A DNA stretch of 64,000 nt. Source: Protonemura montana. Taxonomy: Eukaryota; Arthropoda; Insecta; Plecoptera; Nemouridae. Position numbers and translations under genes: made by a program. The notes beneath the pieces were generated by a model, which ran no database searches, was not told the DNA's origin, and saw only the letters and a list, made by a program, of their open reading frames with translations. The stretch's first letter is position 1, and every line of letters begins with the position of its first letter. Location of the stretch: positions 24,541,111 to 24,605,110 of the forward strand of contig OX387606.1 in assembly GCA_947568835.1 (NCBI GenBank), in the 5' to 3' direction. Shown piece after piece: positions 32,791 to 45,177 of the stretch.

Positions 32791-34797
32791 GGTGACAAAA
32801 CGTCTCGCTGGTAGCACTGAATACGCGACTGAAGGCGCTAGAGACGCTTGCAAACAATCGACGAGCTTTGCTAGCGATAAGCCGAGTCTGGCTGAACGAA
32901 CTCCCACTCAGCTTGCCGCTCGTCTGGCGAGTTCTAGCGTCGCTCAAACATTGACAGCGAATTCTCGACAAACCAGACGTGGTCACCGATATCCCCCACT
33001 CACTTCATGTACACCGAGTTACATCACGCTTAAGTCGGCCGATACAGCGACCTGCAGATATAAACAAACACTTGATTTAACAAAAACTATTTCAACTGGG
33101 TTTTGAATGCTAAGTGAAGAACAACTAAATTTCCCGACGTTTCGTAACTTGTACCTGTTACTTCTTCAAGGGTAAGAGCAGTCCTGACAATTTTCCAATG
33201 AAAGGACCGCATAAAATTATAACAATTACCAAGTTCAAGCTTCCTAAATGCATCTAAATAAAATAATCATGGTCAATAACTCAAAAACTAATGTATTTTG
33301 TATTTTCTGAAATAAAATCACGGAGACATTGGCGTTTTTTTACTAACTAACCAATTATGTGTATGGAAAACGTCGGGAAATTTAGTTGTTCTTCACTTAG
33401 CATTCAAAACCGAGTTGAAATAGTTTTTGTTAAAACTGGTGCTAAGTTTACATCAAGTAGACATGAGTCTAAAAACCATCATAAACGCTTGATTTCTTCT
33501 CACCGATCAAAATCAAAGCGCGAACAACAGACTAATCCCTTACGATTGATTGAAATGAAGCATCAGACAATTGTGCCCCTATTTGTCTCCAGTATCTACA
33601 GGCTATCTCCCTCGCCATAAAAACAATTGCATTCAGATTAAGTGCCGGCGAATTGCATTTTCACTAATCGCAAGTAACAGATTTCACCACAGATTGTCAA
33701 ACGTGTCAACCATATCAGATCAGATCCATTATAATCCATCATCATTCAAACCAAAGAACGAACAGTGAAACTAAATCACCGTTCAATATTCAATATCACA
33801 GAACTTTTCCTTCAAACTCACAGTATGTCACGAGCACGAAACGCGCGTTAAGGTAGTTCACCGAATGGAGTCGCTGTCTCTGTGGCAGCGAATTGAGAAT
33901 GAAATTAAGTGCATACGGATCTGAACCTCCTCTCTGCAATTACCCCCCCACTATCACGTGATCTTCGAGTTGCGACCTTGCCGAATAGACCTGTGCTCAG
34001 TGATGTAGTCCTACATTTGTTTTGGGTATACGCTGGGTTATCAGGCTATGAGTTCCAAATGCCGTGGTCATCACTAGGTTAGGTACTGGGTGGGGGGTGT
34101 TTCTAATTCTTTACCTTTAGTCTATTCATTAGTTATAGTTCATAGATAGTTCATTCCTATCAACACTAAAACTACTACTTGGTGTTGGGGTAGCTGCAAT
34201 CGCGCTTTCCTCGGGTGGGTTGAATGAGTACGTTGACTGCTTGGAAAAACCATTGCATACCCATCCAGATCATACGAACCGCTACAATACACGGACTACC
34301 CACTTTTCGGAATAAACTTTGCTTTTCGAGTTTTTCTAGTGCAGGTTGTAGGGAGATTAAGAATTGTCGTTGCAGAACCCATTTTAAAGTTTTGCAGAGA
34401 GTATTTATTGGGCGTATACCCTGTATATTTCTTTTTGGTATACGCTCGTTGTCAAAAAGTTTTTTGGGTATACGGCTAATACCCTCGTATACCCTCGACT
34501 ACACCACTGCCTGTGCTAGTCCTGAAAGTGCGTGTAGTAATGCGTCCCGGCTCGAGAGGGCACGCAATGCAGTCTGACAGGAGGTACATCGCCGCCAAGG
34601 ACACACCGAGTTGACGGAGAGGAAGTTGTCAATTGGCTTGTATGTTGTTAGTGGGTTGCACGTGACTGCAATGCATTGTTTGCCAATGTGACGGCCAATC
34701 TTTGATGGCAAATGAGGTTCCAAAGCAGGTGGACGACGTGGTTTGATAGACGTGTCGTTGACACTGGTCGTTGGCGTGGGAGATGTTACCGGGTTAG
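32791..34797. other. Intergenic
   Basis: Apart from MITE-D copy 3 nothing is recognised. Several GTATACGC/GTATACCC motifs cluster at 34024-34490 without obvious structure. Confidence 0.45.
33078..33480. mobile_element. MITE-D copy 3, near complete
   Basis: Left arm AACAAAAACTATTTCAACTG at 33078. The right arm ends with GTAGACATGAGTCTAAAAAC near 33470. The central region is shared in inverse with copy 2. It gives the best view of the intact element end. Confidence 0.8.
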
Positions 34798-35656
34798 GTT
34801 TGATTGATTTGTGGTGTTTAACGACGCACTGTTTTGACATCTGGCCATGCGGCACTGGTCTAATGGCGTCGGTGAATGAGTGGATGATGATGATGATGAG
34901 GATGATGATGAACCTAACCTAACCTAGAAGGGAGGAGGGGAAACCCGGTGCCGGCACGTAGCCTACTTCTGTCGAAGAGCACCAAGGGGGACCACCGGCT
35001 TAACGTCCCTTCCGAAGGACGGTACAACGCGAACAACAGGATTCCTCCACAAATCCATGCTGTCGAGAGGTTGATAAGCAAGGCGAGTGAAGTTGCTGTA
35101 CTAAATTTCATCCCTCCAACCTCTCTCCCGAACAGAACTGATCATGTGTATGATGGTCACCCATTCAATACCTGACCCAGCGCAGTGTTGCTTAACTTTC
35201 ATCCCTCCAACCTCTCTCCCGAACAGAACAGGTCATGTGTATGATGGTCACCCATCCAATATCAGACCCAGCGCAGTGTTGTTTAACTTTCATCCCTCCA
35301 ATCTCTCTCCCGAACAGAACTGGTCATGTGTATGATGGTCACCCATTCAATACCTGACTCAGCGCAGTGTTGCTTAACTTTCATCCCTCTATCCTCTCTC
35401 CCGAACAGAACTGGTCATTTATATGATGGTCACCCATCCAATACCTGACTCAGCGCAGTGTAGCTTAACTTTCATCCCTCCAACCTCTCTCCCGAACAGA
35501 ACTGGTCATGTGTATGATGGTCACCCATCCAATACCTGACCCAGCGCAGTGTTGCTTAACTTTCATCCCTCCAACCTCTCACCCAAACAGAACTGGTCAT
35601 GTGTATGATGGTCACCCATCCAATACCTGACCCAGCGCAGTGTTGCTAACTTTGAT
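34798..35656 (-). mobile_element. SINE-A copy 5, ~6 cassettes, head truncated
   Basis: The tail (complement of CGTTAAACACCACAAATCAA) is at 34798. The body is followed by about six 91-bp cassettes (complement of GTTAAGCAACACTGCGCTG). The array stops inside a cassette at 35656 without the 5S 5' half. Confidence 0.85.
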
Positions 35657-35739
35657 AAGCCTTATGGTGCACTATAATATTTTAATAGAAGAGTAACAGC
35701 GAAACAGTTCTGTTGATTGGCACGTTGGGCTGAATTTGA

Positions 35740-35930
35740 AAGCCAGTAAAACTCTGGTCGCTTTTCAATCGCGTCGACAAAAGAAAAATAGCGCGCGAAG
35801 AACGAAAACTCGACGGGTTTTTCCAGAAACAAAAGCTGGGAAAACCACACACTTTTCCTCGGCGAAAGAATGAAGCGGGCGCCAAGTATTTCAGTTCGTT
35901 TGCTTGCATTGTCGCTGGTACGAAACCTTG
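35740..35930. repeat. Duplicated segment, copy 2
   Basis: Second copy of 32600-32790. Here no first-exon reading frame follows it. It lies between SINE-A copies 5 and 6. Confidence 0.8.
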
Positions 35931-35966
35931 CTGTAAGCAAACATACAAACAAACATACAAACATAC

Positions 35967-36492
35967 ACCGAACGCTTTGTTGTGTTGAAAACACCGGTTC
36001 TCGTTAAATCACCGAAGTTAAGCAACACTGCGCTGAGTCAGGTATTGAATGGGTGACCATCATACACATGACCAGTTCTGTTCGGGAGAGAGGTTGGAGG
36101 GATGAAAGTTGAGCAACACTGCGCTGGGTCAGGTATTGGATGGGTGACCATCATACACATGACCAGTTCTGTTCGGTAGAGAGGTTGGAGGGATGAAAGT
36201 TAGTACAGCAACTTCATTCGCCTTGCTTATCAACCTCTCGACAGCATGGATTTGTGGAGGAATCCTGCTGTTCGAGTTGTACCGTCCTTCGTAAGGGACG
36301 TTAAGCCGGTGGTCCCCTTGGTCTTCGACAGGAGTAGGCTACGTGTCCGCACCAGGTTTCCCCTCCTCCCTTCTCGCCTAGGTTAGGTTCATCATCATTC
36401 ACTCATTCACCGACGCCATTAGACCAGTGCCGCATGGCCAGTTTTCAAAACAGTGCGTCGTTAAACACCACAAATAATAATAATAATAATAA
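35967..36492 (+). mobile_element. SINE-A copy 6
   Basis: Head ACCGAACGCTTTGTTGTG, two cassettes, body, and tail CACCACAAATAATAATAATA. It is preceded by a short ACATACAAAC microsatellite (35938-35966). Confidence 0.85.
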
Positions 36493-38506
36493 GTAGATAA
36501 ATACTTGCTACGTCGTCATAATCAGTGATTAATGCTACAAGCTATTGAATATGAAACGATCAAGAGAAGCGAACCAAATGCCAATGAGAAGCTGTTGGCC
36601 GTTATCGCGTCGAGCAAGTTTCCTGTCCACCAAATTCATATTTTACTGTAAACCGATAAACTCATTTTAGCCTTGCATTAGCAAATTGTGGACCGGCCAA
36701 CAGATTCGCTGCCAACTTCAGAGATAAAGAACACACCAAGCTTTGAAGGACAACATCGAGTGCCACTTAACCTCTAACCATTCGTTTCTACCGCACAGTC
36801 AAACTTTCCTCAGTAGTTTAATAGTAACAACCCAGTTAGATAGACCGTCCCGCCATACAGTCGCGTAGTGCTTACTGCCTAGCTTTCAGGATACGAGCAG
36901 ACGATTTTAATAATTCCTAGCCGCCGCCACACAACGAAAGCTCAAGATGCAGTCCCCCCCTCCCCCCCCCCACCCACAGAGTTCGCCATAATCTTTTTAC
37001 AGACAATTCTTACTTCTTCGCTTACCTCCAGTTCTTTCCTTTTATTTGACTTGCCGTTTCTATTCCGTATACCTATCCCATCCGCCTGCTTTTCGAGAGC
37101 GTTTTTATTATTATTTCTCTTCCCTTTCTTGGCAGCTAACATATTATTACCTGGCGAACAGTGGCGTACTGACGGCTCATTCGGGAGATAACAAACAAAT
37201 GAAATTCCCTCAATCCAGAAATAAAATCTTCTTCTCTTGGACTAGCCATGTAATTGATATTCTCAATTTTTTCGCTCAAATTCTCGCAATGATGCTAATT
37301 CAGGTAAAAAGTGATAGCAAAAAGATTTCTGAAATGCTTTGTACAACTATCAGACATCTAAGCGACTGAAATCAAAGAAAATTTAGCAGTGCAGAAAGTT
37401 CGGTTCGATTAGCGACCAAAGGAAGCTTTCATTTCAAATGTCAATCCCATGCGCAAGCTCTAAACGTTCCACCACTCGATTGGCAACCCTGGCACTAGTT
37501 ACGCCACTGCCCACGTCCGGGACCCGGCGCTGATCTCTACGCACCGCGAGAAGTGCGTGCCAAAGTGGAGACGACAAGAAAACGAATTGCGACCCTCAAC
37601 GCGTTAGGCGTGGCCCCCCGTGCCCCCTGGTACCCCGGCCAGGAAGATCTACTGACAACAGAAAGCGAAACTGAATGGCGAGGCGTGTTGGGCGCTGGAA
37701 AGAAATCAAGCATCGCAGAGGAAGAGGAGTGCGATGAACTGCTGGGTGCGTGGGTGTATCCCGCGTTAGGGGCTCGGAATTCCGTCAGAAATTCATGACT
37801 CTCTTGGGCGCTCCGGATCGGGGGTCGTTGTAGGGCGTGGGGGATGAGGGAGCCAGGAAAGAACGCGTCAGTCCCGTCCCACAGACATAGGTGTAGACTC
37901 GCTTACATGTGTCTCAAACGTGACTGGGTGCATTTCGAGACTACGGGGGTCGGGGTGGTGGTGCTAGGTCTATACACACTCCCACCCTAGCTCGGGTCTG
38001 TGCCCCCCATCCCTACGATATACAGTTTGCTGATTTATAGTGTTATTACCACCTCATGAGAAATTTAAAACTTGTGCGCACCCGTTCAATTCCGCCGCCA
38101 AAAACTGTAAAACTCTGTCGGACGTTACGAGGTTAGTGTCCACGGGATCGAGAGTTTGAATTCGCGCTCGAGAGGTTTGTGTTTTTGATGGGCACCGCAA
38201 GAGACGCGGCTTATTCATGCGCATTATCGTCTTAGTAGATACTTTTAGCTTTTAGCCCACGGGGATTTCGTGCCATACAACGATTCAGGATAAAGTTACC
38301 CTCGTATTCCACTCGACATTGTTCTCTTTATTAGACTTCATTTACTCTACGGTTAAGTTATCTAGTTAAGTGGTTTCTTCGTACAATTTGATCGGCAAGT
38401 TCAGCAACCCATGAATGGGCCATCGAGAGGCGACTGGCATCTTTCTCTCATTTTGCCGGCAACTGGGTCCACCAAGGACAGAACTTGTATCTACTAAAGA
38501 TCTATT
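36493..38506. other. Intergenic with one exon-like segment
   Basis: Contains a C-rich run near 36953-36973 and the exon-like stretch at 37499-37748. Otherwise no recognisable feature. Confidence 0.45.
37499..37748 (+). CDS. Unidentified exon-like segment
   Basis: Open for about 83 codons with GC-rich third positions unlike the surroundings. It is preceded by an acceptor-like CACTAG and followed by a possible donor (CTGG|GTGCGT). The translation includes RKRIATLNALGV, PRAPWYPGQEDLL and an acidic KSSIAEEEECDELL. I do not recognise the family and see no partner exons. It may be a real exon, a retrocopy fragment or chance. Confidence 0.25.
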
Positions 38507-38662
38507 GTAGGCTACGTGCCGACACCGGGTTTCCCCTCCAACCTTCTCGCTAGGTTAGTTTCATCATCCTCATCATCATCCACTCATTCACCGACGCCAT
38601 TAGACCAGTGCCGCATGGCCAGATGTCAAAACAGCGCGTCGTCAAACACCACAAATCAAATT
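38507..38662 (+). mobile_element. SINE-A copy 7, 3' fragment
   Basis: Only the last ~155 bp: GGCTACGTGCCGACACCGGG to the tail CAAACACCACAAATCAAA. This is typical 5' truncation. Confidence 0.85.
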
Positions 38663-38864
38663 GAAATATTCTGTTGTCAATGTCAGTGACATGGTGTCAA
38701 TGTGAGTTTACCCAGTGCAATGTCAGTTCTTGCGATGGGATGGCAGTGGCAGGTGGCAACTTCTAACTTGTCTATTACTTATGTATTCCTTCATCAGTGG
38801 GAACTGCCTCGAGTGTGCGTATCAGGGACTTATCTGCGGTCTGTCTGGTTGGTTGGTGCTTGGT

Positions 38865-39582
38865 ATTTATATTTATTTATTTGTGGTGTTTAACGACGCA
38901 CTGTTTTGACATCTGGCCATGCGGCACTGGTCTAATGACGTCGGTGAATGAGTGGATGATGATGAGGAGGATGATAAACCTAACCTAGCTTAGAAGGGAG
39001 GAGGGGAAACCTGGTGCTGGCACGTAGCCGACTCCTGTCAAAGACCAAGGGGACCACCGGCTTAACGTCCCTTCCGAAGGACGGTACAACGCGAACAACA
39101 GGATTCCTCCACAAATCCATGCTGTCGAGAGGTTGATAAGCAAGGCGAATGAAGTTGCTGTACTAACTTTCATCCCTCCAACCTCTCTCCCGAACAGAAC
39201 TGGTCATGTGCATGATGGTCACACATCCAATACCTGACCAAGCGCAGTGTTGCTTACCTTTCATCCCTCCAATCTCTCTCCCGAACAGAACTGGTCATGT
39301 GTATGATAGTCACCCATCCAATACGGTGACCCAGCGCAGTGTTGCTTAACTTTCATCCCTCCAACCTCTCTCCCGAACAGAACTGGTCATGTGTATGATG
39401 GTCACCCATCCAATACCTGACTCAGCACAGTTTTGCTTAACTTTCATCCCTCCAACCTCTCTCCCGAACAGAACTGGTCATGTGTATGATGGTCACCCAT
39501 CCAATACCTGACACAGCGCAGTGTTGCTTAACTTCGGTGATCTCATGAGAACCGGTGTTTCCAAAACGCCAAACCGTTCGGT
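38865..39582 (-). mobile_element. SINE-A copy 8 with 12-bp TSD
   Basis: Full element on the minus strand, tail at 38870 and head ending CGCCAAACCGTTCGG at 39582, with about five cassettes. It is flanked by perfect 12-bp repeats TTGGTGCTTGGT at 38853-38864 and 39583-39594. The right repeat is also the first unit of the adjoining heptamer array. Confidence 0.88.
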
Positions 39583-39952
39583 TTGGTGCTTGGTGCTCGG
39601 TGCTTGGTGCTTGGTGCTTGGTGCTTGGTGCTTTGTGCTCGGTGCTCGGTTCTTGGTGCTTGGTGCTTGGTGCTTGGTGCTCGGTGCTTGATGCTTGGTG
39701 CTTGGTGCTTGGTGCTCGGTGCTTGGTGCTCGGTGCTTGGTGCTCGGTGCTTGATGCTTGGTGCTTGGTGCTTGGTGCTCGGTGCTTGGTGCTCGGTGCT
39801 TGGTGCTCGGTGCTTGGTGCTCGGTGCTTGGTGCTCGGTGCTTGGTGCTCGGTGCTTGGTGCTCGGTGCTTGGTGCTCGGTGCTTGGTGCTCGGTGCTTG
39901 GTGCTCGGTGCTTGGTGCTCGGTGCTTGGTGCTCGGTGCTTGATGCTTGGTC
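39583..39952. repeat. Heptamer minisatellite (TGCTTGG/TGCTCGG)
   Basis: About 52 units of 7 bp. In much of the array the two variants alternate regularly, giving a 14-bp higher-order period. It starts exactly at the right target duplication of SINE-A copy 8. Long open frames in it are repeat artefacts. Confidence 0.95.
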
Positions 39953-42900
39953 TGGCGTTTGACTGTGAAAATCATTGCTAGAGTTTGCTTCTTTGCCCGA
40001 TACTGGAGTCTGCTTGGATACGTCTATACCTCAAGACACGTCAGTGAGATGTGGACTACATTGGTTTTGCTAAACATGGTGCATGGGTTTCAAATAATTA
40101 TCATTTAGCTCAGGGTTTAGCGACCACCGTGACGAAGCCAATTGATCTCATTGTATTTTAATTAGTGGAATACTCTAACGAACTAGTTCAGATAATTGAT
40201 TAGTGCCTTAAAAGAACGGTTTTTAGATATGAAAGATACAATTTACATGTCATCGGTGAATAGGACCAAGATATATGAACATATTTTAACATTTTCCGCT
40301 TTGCTCGAGTACTATTTTAGTATTTAACGGTTTAGAATTTAAATAATAAGTATATTTTAACATTTTCCTATCTTCAATATAAGTCCATTCATTACACTGA
40401 TCCCATTCTAATCTTCAACACATCTTTTTATAATTACAATGCCTTTCTTTCCCATTAGCTTAAATTCATGCCCATTTTACCTCTAAACATTGCCTAGTTC
40501 AATCAAATATTCCATCTTTCTATACAATAAATATAAATTAAGTATGAATCGATACCATAATCCCTAATATTTAATATTTAAGATGGGTTATTGTTAGCAA
40601 AAAGTATTTGAAATGGGTTTTGAATGCTAAGTAAAGGACAACTTTCAAAAGGTTTTTGTTAAAACTTGTGCTAAGGATAAATCAAGTAGACATGAGTCTA
40701 AAAACCATCATGGGTTATTGTTAACCACTCAAAAGTTACATTTATAAGCAAAAAAAATAAAAAATATATAAATTACAGTAAATGCTAGAGCTAGCACCAA
40801 GATTACGAGAAGATTACGAGAAGCCCTTTGAGGGTCTCAAATTTGGTACTCGAAAAGTTTTGACAAAACTTTTCTCCTATCAAATTTTGATATTTTGAAA
40901 AAAAAAATATAACGTATTTTAAGTCGCTGAGTGTTGACACTCAATTAGAAAACAAAAGTTTGTCAACCATGACCACAGTCTTTCACTGTTCACTGTTTCT
41001 TTCTTCCAGATTTTTTTCTAACAAGTTAAGACTTCTAAAAGTCTGACTACTTGAAGATGAACAATCCCAGTTTCTGGTAAAAGTTGAGGTACTAATTCAA
41101 TACAAGAATCACATAGAGCACCATAAAAACTCTGCGTATTCTTCTTTGATATCCGATAGCTTGGCCATCTGTCCTCCAAAAATCGGTCTTAATTTGCTTT
41201 CAGAATTGAATCCAATTGAGCAAATTAATTAACAAAAATTGTAAAATCACGAGTTGACTAAAATTTATAGATGAGTCAGCGTTAACAATCTTAGACAGGA
41301 AATGAATCTCTAATATCAAGCAACGCTGATAAGCGTTTTATCAAAGTTAAAATACGGAGATTAACTTCCAATCCTTGCACTTTTTTTTTACTAATCACTA
41401 ACCACTTTAAGCCTCCAGCTAAACTTAAACAAAACGATGAGGAACAAGTCATATCAAAACTGTTGCAAAAAGACTGTGATTATTCCAATTTAATTTCCCA
41501 GAAAATAACCGTGTGAGTTCCCAACAATGGTATACAGACGCGTAGACTTTCCTAACCAAACAAAATTTCTAATTTTAATTAATAAATTTATCTTCTTGTG
41601 TATGTACCTACATGTGAGGAGATTTACCAGCAATTTTAGAAAAAGCGAGACCTGCTATCTTAGTTAAACGGAGCTTGCAGTTGAGTTTCTTGGCACAGTT
41701 TTCACATAAGAAAGTGGTAAAGACTTTCAGTCTCATAATTCATATCAACAAACGCAGTAATGGTCATGTGTCATCCAACGACGCGGCTTTACCGAGAAGT
41801 AAAGCGTCAAGCTTTCACCAACCAGTTTCATCTGTGCAACATGCGTGCACATAACCTACAATTAGTTCGCCGCATTAAACCATTTCTTTCATGTAAACAT
41901 TAAAATTACATTTACCATCGCGCGATATTACTTCAAGACGAGCGCTTGCATCTTTTCCCGTTGTCCTTTCCAAAGCTGTAAAGTCGTCGCTTCGTTTTAA
42001 TCTGCCCAAGGGCTCTTTACCGTATCGCATGCTCTCATCTGCATAAGGGTGCGGCGAGGGAAGGGCGGCGAGGAAATGATCTTCTTTTGCTCCCCGAAAA
42101 TCTCACCTCTCCTAATGTTCATCCCTTCGCTGCAGGAGCGCGGTGAAAATATGTCAAGTTTACTAGAAATTTTGTGAATGTTAGAAATCCTTGTAGCGAG
42201 CGTTATTCGGCCGCGAAGTTGTATGAGTACACAACTTAATAACCCCTTAAGGGATGGGTTTAACCAACGGTTTAACTTAACAGCCCAAAGTTAAACGAGC
42301 TAAACTTAGCTGATAAATTGTTATTCGTGTACTGCAATTGTGATACCTTTTATTTGCTATTCTCACAAAACATTTGCGTTTTTTTATCCAAACTGACTAA
42401 CCCCCGACATATTTACCTGACATACCTGATTCATATTTCTTTTGATGCAAAACAAAGCTGATGAAGAATATAAAAGTCAAACTAGACTCTCAATGAGATC
42501 TAGATTTCATGATCGTTTAAATTCTTAAATTTGTTTGGTAGCTATTTGTATACAGCTATTTTAGCAAAGAGGTAAATAACTAGATACTTATTCTAACTGT
42601 CATTATATTCTTCCCATATAACTTTGCCAGGATCACCAGGAATGTGAGCGTTGAAAGAAAATCTGTCTCGAAGTTGAGGTACATTGGAAGCCTGATGGAT
42701 AGATTTGTGGTTTTGTGCCCATGAAAAGTTTCATCTCATGAAATGGATGCAATGTGCTACGCTGAGTTATGCCAGGGAAGTCGTTGAAAGTATATGATAA
42801 CGAACAGTTTTATTGCACTTGTTCGAGATGTTTTACACTCAACGCCGCTTCTTTGAATAAACCGCGTTTCAAGAAACATTCTGTGCGATCGGTGTCGAGC

Positions 42901-43193
42901 AAACACTCACTCTGATAGTTCAACCACTTTCGTAATATGCAAATAAAATTGCACGTAATCCCGTTCGATCCCCGAATCGGCACGAACCACTCCTGGCTTG
43001 CGGGAAAGCGTGAAAAAGCGGAAAATAGGGAGCGGAAAACGATGGGATGGGAACGCACGTTACATTAAATCATCGCTCAAGCATTTTCCCGCGTATCTCC
43101 AAGGCAAGACATATTGAGTGAAAGCCAAGGGTTGTTTTGGAAAAGATCTGAACCCAGTTTTTCAATCATCAACATTGCTTCCGTCAATTACAG
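39953..43193. other. Intergenic, AT-rich
   Basis: The only element recognised is an internally deleted MITE-D remnant (copy 4) at about 40590-40712. No gene was recognised. Confidence 0.5.
40590..40712. mobile_element. MITE-D copy 4, internally deleted
   Basis: Both ends (TTTGAAATGGGTTTTGAATG and GTAGACATGAGTCTAAAAAC) are joined with most of the interior lost. Confidence 0.65.
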
Positions 43194-43383
43194 GTTTATG
43201 TGCCGTCGTTGGAGTGACAGAAACTCGGCTGCAAAGCAATTTCTGTCAACGGTTGACGAATTAGAAGCAAATCTTGCAAACATTGCGCACACATATGAGA
43301 TCACCTTTTATATGCCTCGAGTTTATCATAACGGCAAAAGAGATACGAGGAAGTTAGAGGAAATATTCGAATCCACATCAACG
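43194..43383 (+). CDS. Unidentified exon-like segment
   Basis: A 190-bp open segment lies between a good acceptor (CAATTACAG) and a consensus donor (ACG|GTAAGT), with phase 1 in and phase 0 out. The translation contains AAKQFLSTVDELEANLANIA, YMPRVYHNGKRDTRKLEEIF. The charged helix followed by a PR-x-x-x-x-x-KR pattern loosely recalls the C-terminal part of hAT/zf-MYM-type transposase-derived proteins; this is only a guess. No partner exon was found. Confidence 0.3.
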
Positions 43384-44962
43384 GTAAGTAGTTCGGCATA
43401 TTAACATTCTAGAATAAGTATTCCCAAGCAGTTACACCAGACCGTGGTTTGGATGTATGTTTGGGAGGTGCTAAATGCTGGAAGGGTTTAATGCGACCAA
43501 CGTTACAAGTCGATCTCGGCGAGGTGTGTAAAGGTCACTCACGGACCTAGCGCCTCGTTGACATTACATGAAGGAAAATGTCATAGCTCTTGGAACTCAG
43601 AGGCATTTGCTAGCGATCGATTCCAATCCATTGCACCAATTGCTTCACATATCTATTCAAAATATCTTGTTTGTTATAATACGCAGGTTCAATCCAAGCA
43701 CTTTCATAGCATCATACAAATGACATTTTGTTAGAGGCATACAATAGCAAATATAAAACTATAATCGCTTTGTTTTCCCTCCACCGTCAACGATTTTTGG
43801 AAAATCGCCGAGATCGACACGTCACAGCATGGTCGTGTCAGAGAAATCACGATAGCGGCGAAAACTTTTAAACCGTTTGAACTAGATCGCAAAACAAACG
43901 GGAACAGTTCGCGAATCGGCTGGGTCTAATAGTAAACGCCGGCTATCCATCGACAAGCACCCACGAGGACGACGACGACGACGACGGAATATCGACCAGA
44001 AAACGATCGGCAGAGGTCGCGGTCAAATCGGCGTCCAGCCAGCCACGGATTGACCTGATTTCTCTCGCATCGGAGGACGCTTTTTATATATGAAGAACAA
44101 AAACTTTCTGTTTGGTTTCCGTTCGAGTCTCCTGCAAAGGGATGATGTTACCAGGGTGACACAAACCAAACAGAGCAAGTGCGTAGCTACACAAAATATG
44201 TCCGACAGGAATTGGCAATCAAGGACGAACGAGGAGGCAACTTGACGATCAATTAGAAGGAAACAGGATTCCAAGAACAGATACCGACTTTCACGAACAA
44301 GGAACCAATGGGGACAGAACACGATCACCTTGGCGATGCGTTTTTTTGTTTTTCTGTGACACACCCAACAATCGACGATAATTTAACGGCAATTTAAGTT
44401 CACTTAGATACGTGCTGTGCCTGCGAATATTAATTCAGATCTATATGTTTTGATTAGATAAATACCAAAAGGTCCCTGTGCCTGTGTCACTAAAAAATGC
44501 AATAGGAACACAGCGAGCAACTGCGTAAAGCGGCATTCTTTTCCATCTCAGCTTTGCTCATCCCTGTCTCGCATGTAGGTCCATACACGAGGATGCGACG
44601 AAGACGATTTCGAAAGTTAACTTGTCAGCAACAATAATCTAATGCCATAAGCAGCGCCAGAACCTGTCGTCTCCTATGATATTATTGTGATCTTCACCTG
44701 GGCTTTGCCTAACTTCCCACACCACCGCGACACCGGAGATGACGTCCCAACCGTGACGTACCCGTAGGCAGCAGCACCAATCGCAAGGCGCCCAGTGGCT
44801 TTGCTACATTCACAACGTGGAGTTGTCTATCGGGTCCCCCACCTCCCCTACCGTCTCCCCTACCACTAGCCGACGTAGCGCGAGCTAGAAATAAGCTATC
44901 GTGGCACAAGCATCTCGAAGGAACTCGTAGTCAATAGCAAGCCACAAGTGTTGTAGGTCGCA
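43384..44962. other. Upstream region of FKBP14-like gene
   Basis: Contains a short (GAC)n run at 43969-43986 and presumably the FKBP14-like promoter, for which no TATA box was recognised. Nothing else seen. Confidence 0.45.
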
Positions 44963-45177
44963 ATGCACCTTCCCTTGGCTTGCGTGCTCGTCGGCATCGT
45001 CGTCGCGACGGCGACGTCGACGTCGGCGGCGAGCGAGCAGCAGAAGAAGTCGGACAATGGTTTGAAGATCGACGTGGTTTACGCACCGGAGAATTGTGTG
45101 ATCAAGTCGAAGAACGGAGACACGTTGACAATGCACTATAAGGGGACGCTAGTCGATGGAACGCAGTTCGATTCTAG
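44963..45177 (+). CDS. FKBP14: FKBP14-like exon 1
   Basis: ATG at 44963 opens a hydrophobic signal peptide. The exon covers the first FKBP strands to FDS and ends AG|GTGAGT. G/C-rich start region. Confidence 0.92.

Noticed and set aside
34914..35111. Recurring ~62-codon open frame [20 protein letters not shown] seen at about nine places
   Set aside because: It looks like a conserved small secreted protein, but every instance is the body of a SINE-A copy. Its conservation reflects repeat copies, not coding selection.
39493..39981. Long open frames (LGAWCSV / APSTKHR repeats) over the heptamer array
   Set aside because: A 7-bp repeat without stop codons is open in many frames. There is no start context, splice or domain evidence.
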